A DNA stretch of 64,000 nucleotides from Paenibacillus aceti (lineage in GTDB: Bacteria; Bacillota; Bacilli; Paenibacillales; Paenibacillaceae), in contig NZ_KZ987724.1 of the NCBI RefSeq assembly GCF_003614185.1, positions 135,512 through 199,511 of the forward strand, written 5' to 3'. The notes beneath the pieces are model-generated. The model was not told where the DNA came from and did not search any database. It saw nothing but the letters and a program-made list of their open reading frames with translations. Position 1 is the stretch's first letter. Each line of letters begins with the position of its first letter. Below are positions 34,391 through 43,810 of the stretch, piece after piece. The translations under genes were made by a program, and so were the position numbers.

Positions 34391-35530
34391 ATGGCAAGCC
34401 CGAAGTACATTACGAATATCGATAAGGTGACGCAGTTATCCCAGCAGGAGCGGGATCAGCTCCGTCCGATTACCGATAAGTTCGTGTTCCGGGTAAATGA
34501 TTATTACTTGAATTTGATTGATTGGGATGATCCTCATGACCCGATTCGTAAATTGGTAATCCCGAATACGGGGGAGCTTCGCGAGTATGGGCGCTGGGAT
34601 GCCTCTGACGAGGATACGAACTATGTCGTTCCCGGCTGTCAGCATAAGTACCGGACAACGGCGCTGCTGATTGTATCTGAAGTATGCGGTGCTTATTGTC
34701 GTTACTGCTTCCGCAAGCGCTTGTTCCGCAATGATGTGAAGGAAGCGATGGCCGATGTAACCCCGGGCATCGAATATATCTCCCAGCATCCGGAGATTAA
34801 TAATGTCCTGTTAACCGGCGGGGATAGTCTGATCCTTGCTACCTCCAAGCTTCGTTCGATCCTTGAGCGGCTACGGGCGATTGAGCATGTGAAGATCATC
34901 CGGCTTGGCTCGAAGATACCGGTGTTCAACCCGATGCGGATCTATGAAGATCCTGAGCTATTGAAGCTGATCTCTGAGTTCTCCTCTTCGGAGAAGCGCA
35001 TTTACATCATGGCACATATTAATCATCCCCGTGAAATTACGGCGGAGGCTCGCAGATGCTTCGAGGCGCTGCATGAGGCCGGGGCGATCGTCGTGAATCA
35101 GACACCGATTCTGAAAGGTATCAATGATGACGAAGCGGTGCTGGGTGAATTGCTCGATAAACTGTCCTGGGCAGGTGTCACGCCGTATTACTTCTTCATC
35201 AACCGTCCTGTCGCCGGCAACTCCGACTTCGTTATACCGCTGCAGCGCGCCTACAAGCTGGTGGAGGGAGCTAAGGCTCGTACCTCTGGGCTTGGCAAGC
35301 GTGTCCGCTTATCGATGAGCCACACCTCTGGCAAAATTGAAATATTAGCGATTGAGAACGGAATGGCCTATTTGAAATATCATCAATCCCGGGATAATGA
35401 GTACGGGAAGTTCATGGTGCTCGAATGTCCTGAGGATGCAGCCTGGTTCGACGACCTTCCCGGCAATGAGTCTTATTGGGAGAAGCCAGAGAAGAAATTG
35501 GCCGAGGTTGTCTCCGTGAATAAGCTGTAA
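34391..35530 (+). CDS. KamA-family radical SAM protein (aminomutase-like, substrate uncertain)
   Basis: A 379-residue protein. ATG 34391 follows AAAGGAGGAG; the longer frame from 34301 lies in the leader. The radical SAM [4Fe-4S] motif is C99-x3-C103-x2-C106 (CGAYCRYCFRKRLF), with QTPILKGINDD further on, both typical of lysine 2,3-aminomutase relatives. The PLP-lysine region reads SHTSGKIEI, where lysine 2,3-aminomutase has a DAPGGGGK-type sequence. The substrate-binding Asp is therefore not conserved and the amino acid used may not be lysine. It is shorter than classical KamA (~420-470). Expression under a c-di-AMP riboswitch points to osmotic or potassium homeostasis, e.g. a beta-amino-acid solute. 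No AblB-like acetyltransferase is adjacent. Confidence 0.85.
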   Translation: MASPKYITNIDKVTQLSQQERDQLRPITDKFVFRVNDYYLNLIDWDDPHDPIRKLVIPNTGELREYGRWDASDEDTNYVVPGCQHKYRTTALLIVSEVCGAYCRYCFRKRLFRNDVKEAMADVTPGIEYISQHPEINNVLLTGGDSLILATSKLRSILERLRAIEHVKIIRLGSKIPVFNPMRIYEDPELLKLISEFSSSEKRIYIMAHINHPREITAEARRCFEALHEAGAIVVNQTPILKGINDDEAVLGELLDKLSWAGVTPYYFFINRPVAGNSDFVIPLQRAYKLVEGAKARTSGLGKRVRLSMSHTSGKIEILAIENGMAYLKYHQSRDNEYGKFMVLECPEDAAWFDDLPGNESYWEKPEKKLAEVVSVNKL

Positions 35531-35561
35531 GTGAAATCATAATATTGCAACAGTAAACCGA

Positions 35562-35597
35562 AAGACCCGCCGGCATGGAAGTGCTCCGGCGGGTCTT
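35562..35597. terminator. Bidirectional terminator between kamA-like and chemoreceptor genes
   Basis: AAGACCCGCCGG and CCGGCGGGTCTT form a perfect 12-bp stem with a 12-nt loop, between two convergent genes. The T-run is short (TTATATT on plus, TTTCGGTTT on minus). Confidence 0.8.
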
Positions 35598-35607
35598 ATA
35601 TTGCGCT

Positions 35608-37300
35608 CTAAACCTTGAATTTATCAACGGCTTCTCTTAAGGATAAGGCATGCTTGTGAAGCTGTTCGATCGCTTCAACATGGTTCTTCATTTCTTGAAT
35701 CTGCTGACCGGAGTTAGCAGAGATCTCTTCGATACTGCGGAGGGATTTCTCTGTAATATTGGCCGAATCTTCCACAGAAGCGGTTACTTCCTCGGTGCTG
35801 GCCGATATTTCCTCTGTCGCTGCCGAGACGGATTGAACGCTGGAGTTGATCTCGGAGATCAGCTCCGTTAAATGGCTGAACGCCAGCTCAGCCTGGTTCA
35901 CTTGTTTCGTTCCCGAGCTAATCTCATTAGCAGCCTTTTGCATCATCTGCATGGAATTCACAGATTCCTCCTGGATGCTTAACAGATATTCGCTGATCTG
36001 GGAAGTCGCGTCCTTCGTCTGCTCTGCGAGCATGCGAATCTCTGCGGCGACGACGGAGAAGCCTTTGCCATGTTCTCCAGCCCGCGCGGCTTCAATCGCC
36101 GCATTCAGCGCCAGAATATGAACCTGCTTCGTGATGTTGGAGATCAGGTCGACCACTTGGAGAATTGAAGCGGCCCGTTCGTTCAATATAGAAATATGGG
36201 TTAGTGATTGCGTAGCAGCTTGCTCTACCAGGCGCATCTGCTGGGTAGCTGATTTGGCCAGCTCATTGCCGCTGTCTGCTTCATCTGAGGCTTGACCAAT
36301 CCGTTCAGTTACCTCGGCTGAAGAGCCGGCGATATGTTGAATTCCTTCCGAAATTTCCTCCATAGCGCGGGCGTTCTCTGCGGCCGCCCCCCCCGGCGAT
36401 GACCGTGCTGCCCTTCTCCACTTCAAGCATGGAGCTGCCGGAATGCTCAATCAATTGCTGGAATGTGTTGACCGACTGGTAAATTTGATCCGAGCCTTGA
36501 ATCACACCATGTGAGCTGCTCTGAACCTTGGTGATCATTTCTTTTAATTCATCGATCATGGTTTGGAAGCTGGTTGCGAGCTCGGCGATTTCGTCTCGAC
36601 CGGTAATGGTGATCCGCTGGCTTAGGTCGCCTTGGGCCATGCTTGTGGTTACTGCTGCTAATTTCTTAAGCGGTTTGACGATTCTCTGACTGTTCAGATA
36701 AGCCGCAATCAGAGCGATCACAATGACAAGTGCCATGATTGCGAGACCGGTCCACAGAATTTCTTCTTCCTTCTCTTTGATGAAGGTCGCATCCATTCCT
36801 ACGGCCAAGACAGCGTTGCTGCCTGATAGACGGGTATAGGCTGTCTTGTGGATACCGTACTGATCTCGATACAATTCGCTAATCTTTTGCTTTCCGGGGT
36901 CTTGAACGTTCATAGCTTCCTGGATGTCCAGCTCGTCACCGATTTTCATGACTGAATCTTTGTTGGCTCCGACTACGACAGCCTTGTCCTCTTGAATGTC
37001 GAGTATGTAAGCCGTATGGAGATGGAATTCCTCCACCTTCTTGGTCAGATAGGATTCTACGGCAAAGCGTGAGGTTTCACGACCCTTAATGAGCTGTAGA
37101 GCCTGGGTATTATCAAGCCCTCTGTAAATATCTCTGGAGCTCGTATGCAATACCTCATCAAATTGCGGCATTACATTCTTGTCGATAATGCCCATTGCAA
37201 TGAAGTAGAAGCTTGTACAATACAAAATAGACGATAAGATGGTGATGATCGCAAAAGTCAGCATAAATTTGCGACCGATGGAACGATTGTTTTTTCTCAT
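35608..37300 (-). pseudogene. Methyl-accepting chemotaxis protein, frameshifted at a G8 tract
   Basis: Two overlapping reading frames together encode one chemoreceptor of about 563 residues. The start is ATG 37300 after CAGGGGGATTCC. The first part has a membrane helix, an extracellular sensor with the phrase TAYILDIQEDKAVVVGA, a second helix and a HAMP domain. The second part has the conserved signalling hairpin ([33 protein letters not shown]). The frame breaks at eight consecutive C on the plus strand (36387-36394; G8 in the gene). Seven would join the frames as [16 protein letters not shown]. It is either a sequencing/assembly error, a phase-variable tract or a recent mutation. If real, the receptor is truncated before its signalling tip. 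Confidence 0.8.
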
Positions 37301-37572
37301 GGAATCCCCCTGATTCTTTCCTATTACTATGTATTCAGATGGTAGAAACATGGCATATAAGGTATTGTAAGACAAAATGAAACGATTGAACAACGGTATT
37401 CTTTATTTTTTGTATGTTAGCGATTTCATTGTTTCGAGAACGTGAATTCTGCCATTAAGTGCAAGCTAAGTTCAAAATCGCACTTTTTGGGCAAGCTCTA
37501 TATTGGAAAGGAATGATAGGTTGGCAACTTGCCGGAGGCTATGCTATTGTAAGAAATGCTGATTGAATTTAG

Positions 37573-37612
37573 CCGCGGTTCGTAACCATCCCGCGTAATC
37601 AAAACTAGGAGG
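37573..37612 (+). ncRNA. preQ1-I riboswitch, translational type
   Basis: CGCGG (37574-37578) pairs with CCGCG (37591-37595); between them is TTCGTAACCATC, and after them the A-rich tail TAATCAAAACTAGGAGG. This matches the preQ1-I H-type pseudoknot, with the tail merging directly into the Shine-Dalgarno AGGAGG (37607-37612), as in the translation-controlling members. It precedes a predicted queuosine-precursor transporter, the expected target. Confidence 0.85.
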
Positions 37613-37618
37613 AACATG

Positions 37619-38320
37619 ATGTTTAATTTTTTCTGGGGTATTCTATATATGCTCGTAAATCTGACCTTCTTCCTGATCTGCTACCGCTGGTTCGGCAAGA
37701 AGGGGTTATACGCCTGGATCGGGGTTGCTACCGTCATCGCCAATATTCAAGTCGTTAAGACGATCGATATGTTCGGAATTGTCATGACGCTGGGCAATAC
37801 GATGTATGTAAGTCTGTATCTGACGAGCGATTTATTAAATGAGAAATATGGTCGCCAAGAGGCGAAGAAGGCGGTATGGTTCGGTTTCTTCACACTCATT
37901 ATGACGACGATTCTGATGCAGATGGTGCTTGTATTTCAGCCGCAGCCAGGGGATCTGGCGCAAGGGTCGCTCAAGACGATCTTCGGGCTGATGCCGAGGC
38001 TGGCCATCGGTAGCTTGACGGCATATTTCGTCAGTCAGTTTCTTGATGTGCGCCTCTATGCTTGGATTCGCCGTTTCTATCCGCTGCGTAATCAGCTCTG
38101 GATTCGGAATAACGGAAGCACGATGATCAGCTCTTTTGTGGATACGTTAATCTTCTGCTCGATCGCCTTCATAGGTAAATATAGCTTCGATGTGTGGCTG
38201 GAAATTCTGTTCACGACATATATTATCAAATTTGCCTTGACCGCGGTGGGCACGCCATTTCTGTACATCGCTCGCAACTTTCATCCCGATGGTGAGCCGG
38301 AACCGGATAAGGTGAACTGA
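37619..38320 (+). CDS. Queuosine precursor transporter (YhhQ/VUT family)
   Basis: A 233-residue polytopic protein with about six membrane segments (FFWGILYMLVNLTFFLICY; WIGVATVIANIQVVKTI; FGFFTLIMTTILMQMVLV). It has family landmarks YLTSDLLNEKYGRQEAKKAVW and NNGSTMISSFVDTLIF. ATG 37619 is 6 nt from AGGAGG; the adjacent ATG 37616 is only 3 nt away. The preQ1 riboswitch in its leader supports import of preQ0/preQ1, complementing the queCDEF genes downstream in the window. Confidence 0.9.
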   Translation: MFNFFWGILYMLVNLTFFLICYRWFGKKGLYAWIGVATVIANIQVVKTIDMFGIVMTLGNTMYVSLYLTSDLLNEKYGRQEAKKAVWFGFFTLIMTTILMQMVLVFQPQPGDLAQGSLKTIFGLMPRLAIGSLTAYFVSQFLDVRLYAWIRRFYPLRNQLWIRNNGSTMISSFVDTLIFCSIAFIGKYSFDVWLEILFTTYIIKFALTAVGTPFLYIARNFHPDGEPEPDKVN

Positions 38321-38350
38321 TTGTGCGGATAGAGGCAGTCCCCTTAAATC

Positions 38351-38393
38351 ACAAAACCTCCAGGATCGCGTTGATGGGTCTTGGAGGTTTTGT
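38351..38393. terminator. Terminator between converging transporter and peptidase genes
   Basis: ACAAAACCTCCA and TGGAGGTTTTGT form a perfect 12-bp stem with a 19-nt loop. The A/T-rich stem base can act as a U-tract in either direction. Confidence 0.7.
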
Positions 38394-38433
38394 GTTGTTC
38401 GCTAGAGAGTGCAGCGCTGGCTAGCCTGCAGGC

Positions 38434-39522
38434 CTAGCTGATAAAAGTAAGCTGCTTCGGAAAAGTAGTCAGTACCTCAACTCCGGATTCCGTGACCAGA
38501 ACATCGTCCTCAATCCGGACGCCGGCTACTCGAGGAACATAAATGCCCGGCTCGACAGTAAAGACATTGCCAGCCGACATCAACAGATCATTCATGCCGT
38601 GTACAGACGGGAATTCATGGACATCGATACCGAGCCCATGTCCAAGCCGGTGCAGGAAATATTCCCCGTATCCGGCCTCGGTAATCAGATCTCGCGCGGC
38701 TTTGTCGATGGAGCCGAAGGAGATGCCGGGGCGAATCTGGGCGATGGCCGCTTCATTGGCGGCAAGCACGGTGTTGTAAATCCGCGTCTGCTCTTCGGTA
38801 ATCTCTCCATAGGCGAAGGTGCGGGTAATGTCCGAGGCGTAGCCATCTGCATAAACCCCGATATCGAACATGACGAGATCACCGCGCTGCAATAGCCGTT
38901 TACCCGGAATTCCATGCGGCAGGGCGGCGTTCTCACCGAATAATACCATCGAATCGAAGGAAGGGCCGTCCGCACCAAGCTTGCGGATCTGATATTCTAC
39001 TTCCGCGACGAGCTCGTTCTCGGAAACTCCCTCTTTCACTTGCTTGAGCGCTTCCTGTAATACCTGTTCGATTAAGGAAATAGCGTGGCGCAGCTTGCCG
39101 ACTTCCTCGGCTGATTTATGCATCCGCAGCTCGCGAAGCCAAGGGCCTACGTCGAAGCTTGCGGAGAAGGACAGCGCCTCTTGCACAGATTCATAGCGTG
39201 TCATGGATAGATTGTCTTTTTCCAGACCGATTGTGCCGATCTTCCCTTTTAATTTGGTCGCTAATATTTGATAAGGATTGTCGGTGTCCTGATGGGTGAT
39301 GATGTCGGTGATATCCGATGCCGCGCGGGCAGCCTCTTCATCGAGGGCAGGGACGAGCATGAATGGCTCGTTACCGCTCTGCAGCACAGCCCCCAGGAAT
39401 CTCTCATGAGGGTCGCTCAGAAAACCGGTTAAATAATATACATGCTTGGGATCGGTAATGAGCAAGGTATCGATCCCGGATTGCTTCATATTCTGTTCAA
39501 GTCCGGACCATTTGGAATTCAT
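38434..39522 (-). CDS. M24-family aminopeptidase P / Xaa-Pro dipeptidase
   Basis: A 362-residue protein. ATG 39522 follows AAAGGAAG on the minus strand; a longer frame from 39573 lacks one. The N-terminal creatinase-like domain (LLITDPKHVYYLTGFLSD) precedes the pita-bread metallopeptidase. The five metal ligands are recognisable: two Asp in FDIGVYADGYASDITRTF, His in HRLGHGLGIDVHE, Glu in TVEPGIYVP and Glu in VRIEDDVLVT. It is a cytoplasmic enzyme cleaving Xaa-Pro bonds. Confidence 0.92.
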   Translation of the reverse strand: MNSKWSGLEQNMKQSGIDTLLITDPKHVYYLTGFLSDPHERFLGAVLQSGNEPFMLVPALDEEAARAASDITDIITHQDTDNPYQILATKLKGKIGTIGLEKDNLSMTRYESVQEALSFSASFDVGPWLRELRMHKSAEEVGKLRHAISLIEQVLQEALKQVKEGVSENELVAEVEYQIRKLGADGPSFDSMVLFGENAALPHGIPGKRLLQRGDLVMFDIGVYADGYASDITRTFAYGEITEEQTRIYNTVLAANEAAIAQIRPGISFGSIDKAARDLITEAGYGEYFLHRLGHGLGIDVHEFPSVHGMNDLLMSAGNVFTVEPGIYVPRVAGVRIEDDVLVTESGVEVLTTFPKQLTFIS

Positions 39523-39652
39523 GACTGATACTTCCTTTCTGGAAAATATGCAAAAAATAGTTGGCTGTAGCATCCGTCTTTTTCATTATTATTATAGGCT
39601 AATTGAATCGTTTGCGATAGTTTCCCGGGAGCATCAGCCGATCTTCGCGACA

Positions 39653-39695
39653 AAAAGAAGATGCCCAGATCATAATGTCCGCGGCATCTTCTTTA
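39653..39695 (-). terminator. Terminator of the small membrane-protein gene
   Basis: AAGAAGATGCC and GGCATCTTCTT form an 11-bp stem. On the minus strand it is followed by TTTTTGTC, directly after the stop of the 88-residue membrane protein. Confidence 0.75.
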
Positions 39696-39702
39696 ATTTC
39701 TA

Positions 39703-39969
39703 TTAAGCGGCTGTACTATTGTTCCTGAACAGTCGTACGACTCTGTGAATAAGGGCGGCAACTGCGGCGGCTGGCCAAAAGGCTCCCTGCTGATTGTAAT
39801 GCAGCTGCTCTTCTTCAAAGGACATCTTCTCATAATAGGTGTTCTGGTCTTTCCCGCTCGTATGCTTCTTCTGACGCAGCTCGTCAATATACTGATATTG
39901 CACGAAAACCATGAGAGCAAAAGCAGCGCCGAGACAACCGACAATCGTCCATATTATCCAGCTTTCCAT
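39703..39969 (-). CDS. Small single-pass membrane protein, unknown function
   Basis: An 88-residue protein. ATG 39969 is preceded by CAGGAGGGATCC, so it is preferred to the longer frame from 39999. One strong N-terminal membrane helix (WIIWTIVGCLGAAFALMVFV) is followed by a charged region (DELRQKKHTSGKDQNTYYEK) and a C-terminal amphipathic stretch (AAAVAALIHRVVRLFR). It has its own terminator, so it is probably expressed. I do not recognise a family. Confidence 0.6.
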   Translation of the reverse strand: MESWIIWTIVGCLGAAFALMVFVQYQYIDELRQKKHTSGKDQNTYYEKMSFEEEQLHYNQQGAFWPAAAVAALIHRVVRLFRNNSTAA

Positions 39970-40141
39970 AGCGGATCCCTCCTGATTCCATCTTAACATA
40001 AATAGGAATATTTACAATTGCGACTCTCTTATTCTGAGAGGTCTTGACAGAAAATGTATAGGTGGTAGTTTACATTTATTAAAATCATTCATACAATGAG
40101 ATTGTTATTCAAATTTTAAGAATAAGGAGGTTGCTAGCTAT

Positions 40142-41671
40142 ATGATCGCTGAGAAAAAGGACAAGACTAAGTTCATATTGTTCGGCTTATTGCTAGGTAT
40201 TCTAATGTCAGCTATGGACAATACGATCGTAACAACGGCGATGGGAACGATCGTCTCCGAGCTAGGGGGGATGGATCAGTTCGTTTGGGTTACCTCCGCT
40301 TATATGGTAGCTGTTATGGCAGGGACGCCGATTTTTGGGAAGCTGTCGGATATGTACGGACGGAAAAGGTTTTTTATCTTTGGCATTATTACATTTATAT
40401 TCGGTTCTGTACTATGCGGGATTGCGAACAGCATCGTTCAGCTCAGCATATTCCGTGCGATTCAGGGGATTGGCGGCGGCGCGCTGATGCCGATTGCCTT
40501 CACGATTATTTATGATATCTTCCCGATAGAGAAACGCGGCAAAATGACGGGATTGATGGGAGCTGTGTTCGGGACTTCGAGTATTTTTGGCCCGCTGCTC
40601 GGTGCATTCATTACGGATCACCTCGGCTGGAACTGGGTTTTCTATATTAATGTGCCGCTCGGTATTGTAGCGCTAGTATTGATTATTGTCTTCTACCATG
40701 AATCATTGACCCATGAGAAGCAGCGGATTGACTGGGGCGGTGCTTTTACGCTAGTCGGTGCTGTGGTCTGCCTGATGTTCGCGCTTGAATTGGGCGGGGA
40801 GAAATATGCCTGGAACTCCGCGATGATTATCGGCCTGTTCGTCGGGTTTGCCATATTATTCATCACGTTCCTGTTGGTGGAGACGCGTGCCAAGGAGCCG
40901 GTGATTTCGTTCTCCATGTTCAAGATTCCATTGTATGCTACGAGCAGCCTGCTGGCTCTGTTCTATGGAAGTGTGTTTATTATTGCCACGGTCTATATTC
41001 CTATCTATGTGCAGGGGGTATATGGCGGAACGGCCACAAATTCAGGTATTATTCTAATGCCGATGATGCTGGGCTCTGTATTTGGTAGTATGCTCGGCGG
41101 AATCTTAACGTCCAGAATGTCTTATCGCAGCGTCATGATGATCTCTGTCGTGTTCTTCGTGGGCGGGATCTTCGCGCTCAGCACCTTGACCAGTGATTCC
41201 TCGCGCTTGCTGTTGACCGTATATAGTGTCCTGACCGGGTTCGGGGTCGGTTTCTCTTTCTCCGTGCTGGGGATGGCGGCTGTTCATCATTTTGATGCGC
41301 GGCAACGGGGAGCCGCGACTTCCACGAATTCATTCCTGAGATCGCTGGGCATGACGCTGGGCATTACGATCTTCGGGATCGTGCAGCGTAATTTGCTGGC
41401 GCAGCATATGACCAAGGCATTCGAAGGGATGGGGGTATCCGGGCAAGATTTCGGCGATACGCGGGATATGCTTAGTCCGGAGAAGAGGGCGTTGATTCCG
41501 GCACCGATTCTGGAGAAAATAACAAATGCACTATCCCTGTCCATCACCCATACTTTCATGTGGGCATTGATTCCTACCGCTCTGACGGTGGTCGTCGTGC
41601 TAATGATGCCGAAGGACCGCATCAAGCCGAAAGCGGTGAGAGGCGCTGAGGTGAAGGAGCAGCATGTGTAG
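40142..41671 (+). CDS. MFS drug:H+ antiporter, DHA2 (14-TM, EmrB/QacA-like)
   Basis: A 509-residue transporter starting at ATG 40142 after AAGGAGG. Motif C-like and motif A-like segments are visible: MSAMDNTIVTTAM (motif D1 of DHA2 exporters), GKLSDMYGRKRFF (motif A) and AVFGTSSIFGPLLGAF (motif C of antiporters). The number of hydrophobic segments fits 14. It would export toxic organic compounds with proton antiport. The A/T-rich upstream region has TTGACA at about 40044 but no convincing -10; no regulator gene is adjacent. Confidence 0.92.
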   Translation: MIAEKKDKTKFILFGLLLGILMSAMDNTIVTTAMGTIVSELGGMDQFVWVTSAYMVAVMAGTPIFGKLSDMYGRKRFFIFGIITFIFGSVLCGIANSIVQLSIFRAIQGIGGGALMPIAFTIIYDIFPIEKRGKMTGLMGAVFGTSSIFGPLLGAFITDHLGWNWVFYINVPLGIVALVLIIVFYHESLTHEKQRIDWGGAFTLVGAVVCLMFALELGGEKYAWNSAMIIGLFVGFAILFITFLLVETRAKEPVISFSMFKIPLYATSSLLALFYGSVFIIATVYIPIYVQGVYGGTATNSGIILMPMMLGSVFGSMLGGILTSRMSYRSVMMISVVFFVGGIFALSTLTSDSSRLLLTVYSVLTGFGVGFSFSVLGMAAVHHFDARQRGAATSTNSFLRSLGMTLGITIFGIVQRNLLAQHMTKAFEGMGVSGQDFGDTRDMLSPEKRALIPAPILEKITNALSLSITHTFMWALIPTALTVVVVLMMPKDRIKPKAVRGAEVKEQHV

Positions 41672-41694
41672 TGCTCATTTAACTGAATAATGCG

Positions 41695-41780
41695 AAAGCC
41701 CGCTTAACTTACTGCTCCCCTGATCGATTGAAGCTTTAGATGCTGAATTGAAAAGAGAGCAGAAGAGGCGGGCTTTTTTA
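41695..41780. terminator. Long-loop terminator after the MFS gene
   Basis: AAAGCCCGC (41695-41703) pairs with GCGGGCTTT (41768-41776), followed by T-rich sequence. The 64-nt loop holds an inner CTGCTC/GAGCAG pair. The convergent dehydrogenase gene ends at 41784, so it may serve both sides. Confidence 0.65.
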
Positions 41781-41783
41781 ATT

Positions 41784-42773
41784 TTATGATTCGTAGATAC
41801 TCTGCAATTCTCTCACTAACTGGGCAGGTCTTCTTCCATTAAGGGCATCGATCAGATTCCTTGCAGCGAGCATGCCCATTTCAAGTCGGGTTTGCGATGT
41901 AGCTGAACCGATATGCGGCAGGAGGACTACATTATCCATCGTTAAAAGCGGGTTATTCGGGTCGACAGGCTCTTGCTCAAATACGTCCAGACCCGCGCCG
42001 AAGATCTGCTTCTGACGAAGGGCATCGATCATCGCAGCTTCATCTACGGTAGCCCCACGGGAGGCGTTGATGAATATGGCCGAAGGCTTCATCAGAGCGA
42101 ACTCGCGTTCACCGATATAGTGTCTGGTCTCCGGGGTTAGCGGAGTCATCAAGACGATGAAGTCGGATTCGCGCAACAGCTCTTCTTTGGAGCGATACTC
42201 TGCGCCCAGCGCCTGCTCGGCATCAGGTTTACGCTGACGGCTATGGTATAGGATGTTCATACCGAAGCCCCATTTGCCCCGGTGCGCGACCGCTTGTCCA
42301 ATATTGCCCATACCGATGATTCCTAATGTTTTATGATGCACATCCAGTCCGAATATACTCTCATCATCCTTGCTCGACCAATGTCCATGCCGGACATAGC
42401 GGTCCAATTCCGGCACCCGGCGGGCGACGGACAGCATGAGGGATAGAATCAGATCAGCGACGGTATCATCAAGCACTTTAGGGGTGTTGGTTCCGAGTAC
42501 ACGGCGGCTCCGCATGGCTTCGAGATCGAAGTTGTTGTAGCCCACGCTGAAGTTGCTGACCACTTTTAACTTGGGCGAGTGCTCCAGTAACTCCTGATCG
42601 ATCCGTGTTCCAGAGGTTAACAGTCCTTCGCAATCGGCAAGCTGCTCGAATAGATAGTCGCGTGGGATGGGTTCCAGGCGATCCCATTTTTTGTAGCTGC
42701 AGTGCTGAGCGATATAGTCTTCTACCTCGGCGGGGACTTTGCGGGCGATATAAACTTGCGGTTTCAAGGTCAA
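41784..42773 (-). CDS. D-2-hydroxyacid dehydrogenase (glyoxylate/hydroxypyruvate reductase-like)
   Basis: About 329 residues. TTG 42773 sits 8 nt after GGAGG; ATG 42788 is in frame but has no upstream site. NAD-binding motif GIIGMGNIGQAVA. The catalytic triad is recognisable as Arg in NASRGATVDE, Glu in FEQEPVDPNNPLL and His in LLPHIGSATSQTR. It would reduce a 2-keto acid (glyoxylate, hydroxypyruvate or similar) with NAD(P)H. It follows queF by about 50 nt on the same strand and may be read through from it. Confidence 0.9.
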   Translation of the reverse strand: MTLKPQVYIARKVPAEVEDYIAQHCSYKKWDRLEPIPRDYLFEQLADCEGLLTSGTRIDQELLEHSPKLKVVSNFSVGYNNFDLEAMRSRRVLGTNTPKVLDDTVADLILSLMLSVARRVPELDRYVRHGHWSSKDDESIFGLDVHHKTLGIIGMGNIGQAVAHRGKWGFGMNILYHSRQRKPDAEQALGAEYRSKEELLRESDFIVLMTPLTPETRHYIGEREFALMKPSAIFINASRGATVDEAAMIDALRQKQIFGAGLDVFEQEPVDPNNPLLTMDNVVLLPHIGSATSQTRLEMGMLAARNLIDALNGRRPAQLVRELQSIYES

Positions 42774-42825
42774 AGCGTATACCTCCATGTCTTTGGTTAT
42801 TTAATACTTATTGTAACTATTTTAA

Positions 42826-43329
42826 TTATCGGTTGTCGATCTTCTCCGGGTACATATCATGATTCATCAAGCGGTGCTCGGCCATCGTCTCATATTTCGT
42901 GCCTGGACGGCCATAGTTGCAATACGGGTCGATCGAGATACCGCCGCGGGGAGTAAATTTGCCCCATACTTCGATATATTTCGGATTCATCAGCTTAATC
43001 AGATCATTCATAATGATGTTGACGCAATCCTCGTGGAAATCGCCGTGGTTACGGAAGCTGAACAGGTACAGCTTGAGGGATTTGCTCTCGACCATTTTCA
43101 GATCAGGGATATAGCTGATATAGATCGTGGCAAAATCGGGCTGTCCGGTAATCGGGCACAGGCTTGTAAATTCGGGACAATTGAACTTCACAAAATAATC
43201 ACGGTAGGGATGCTTATTATCGAAGCTCTCCAGCATTTCCGGCGTATAGGTCATCGGGTATTTCACGGCTTGATTGCCAAGCAGGGTAATATCCTGCATT
43301 TCCTCCTGCTGTCTTCCTGACATGGACAT
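42826..43329 (-). CDS. queF: NADPH-dependent 7-cyano-7-deazaguanine reductase
   Basis: A 167-residue protein. ATG 43329 follows CAGGAGGATGATCCC; the longer frame has none. Short unimodular (YkvM-type) QueF. The nucleophile is Cys58 in [15 protein letters not shown], and the QueF motif [20 protein letters not shown] binds NADPH. It reduces preQ0 to preQ1 in queuosine synthesis. It is separated from queE by a 481-nt repeat-rich gap. Confidence 0.95.
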   Translation of the reverse strand: MSMSGRQQEEMQDITLLGNQAVKYPMTYTPEMLESFDNKHPYRDYFVKFNCPEFTSLCPITGQPDFATIYISYIPDLKMVESKSLKLYLFSFRNHGDFHEDCVNIIMNDLIKLMNPKYIEVWGKFTPRGGISIDPYCNYGRPGTKYETMAEHRLMNHDMYPEKIDNR

Positions 43330-43464
43330 GGGATCATCCTCCTGAAATTTGAGTAATGTGTTTGAGTAATGTGATGGAATGGATCGGATTGGATTGGTTA
43401 GGCGCATCTATATACGTACTGGTAGTGGGAGTTCCCTCGCCGCTTGAATCACAGAGGGAAATTC

Positions 43465-43642
43465 CTGCAAAAGTGCATCTTTTTCAGCATACTAATGCCC
43501 TGTGGCGGGAAAAGCCTGCGAAAATGCATCCTTTTTCTCCGTAGAAGCCGGATTTGACGAAAATCGGCCTAAAAGCCTGCATTATTGCAGGAATTTTGTA
43601 AAAACAGATGATTTCGCTTGAAAAGCCTGCATATTTGCATCT
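43465..43642. repeat. Four-palindrome intergenic element, TGCAGG family (copy 2)
   Basis: CTGC starts at 43465, 43516, 43577 and 43627, spacing 51, 61, 50 nt, identical to the element at 29393. Intervening sequence is partly conserved (AATGCCCTG at corresponding positions). It lies in the 481-nt gap between queE and queF, which has no gene. Confidence 0.75.
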
Positions 43643-43714
43643 TTTTTTAAATTCTCGGGCGAATCCTGGAGCGCGCTAGGTCGGCACCGACTCGGCACCA
43701 GCTCACAGCTTACC

Positions 43715-43803
43715 ACCGCCGTGGCACTGACTGAGACTGACGCAGCACTTAGCTAATTACCGCCGTGGCACCGACTTACCACCCACTCACCACCGCCGTG
43801 GCA
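43715..43803. repeat. Three short direct repeats (ACCGCCGTGGCA)
   Basis: The 12-mer ACCGCCGTGGCA occurs at 43715, 43759 and 43792 in the same orientation, just downstream of queE, embedded in CACCGACTC/ACCAGCTC-type low-complexity sequence. Function unknown; possibly expanded simple sequence. Confidence 0.5.
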
Positions 43804-43810
43804 TCAATAC

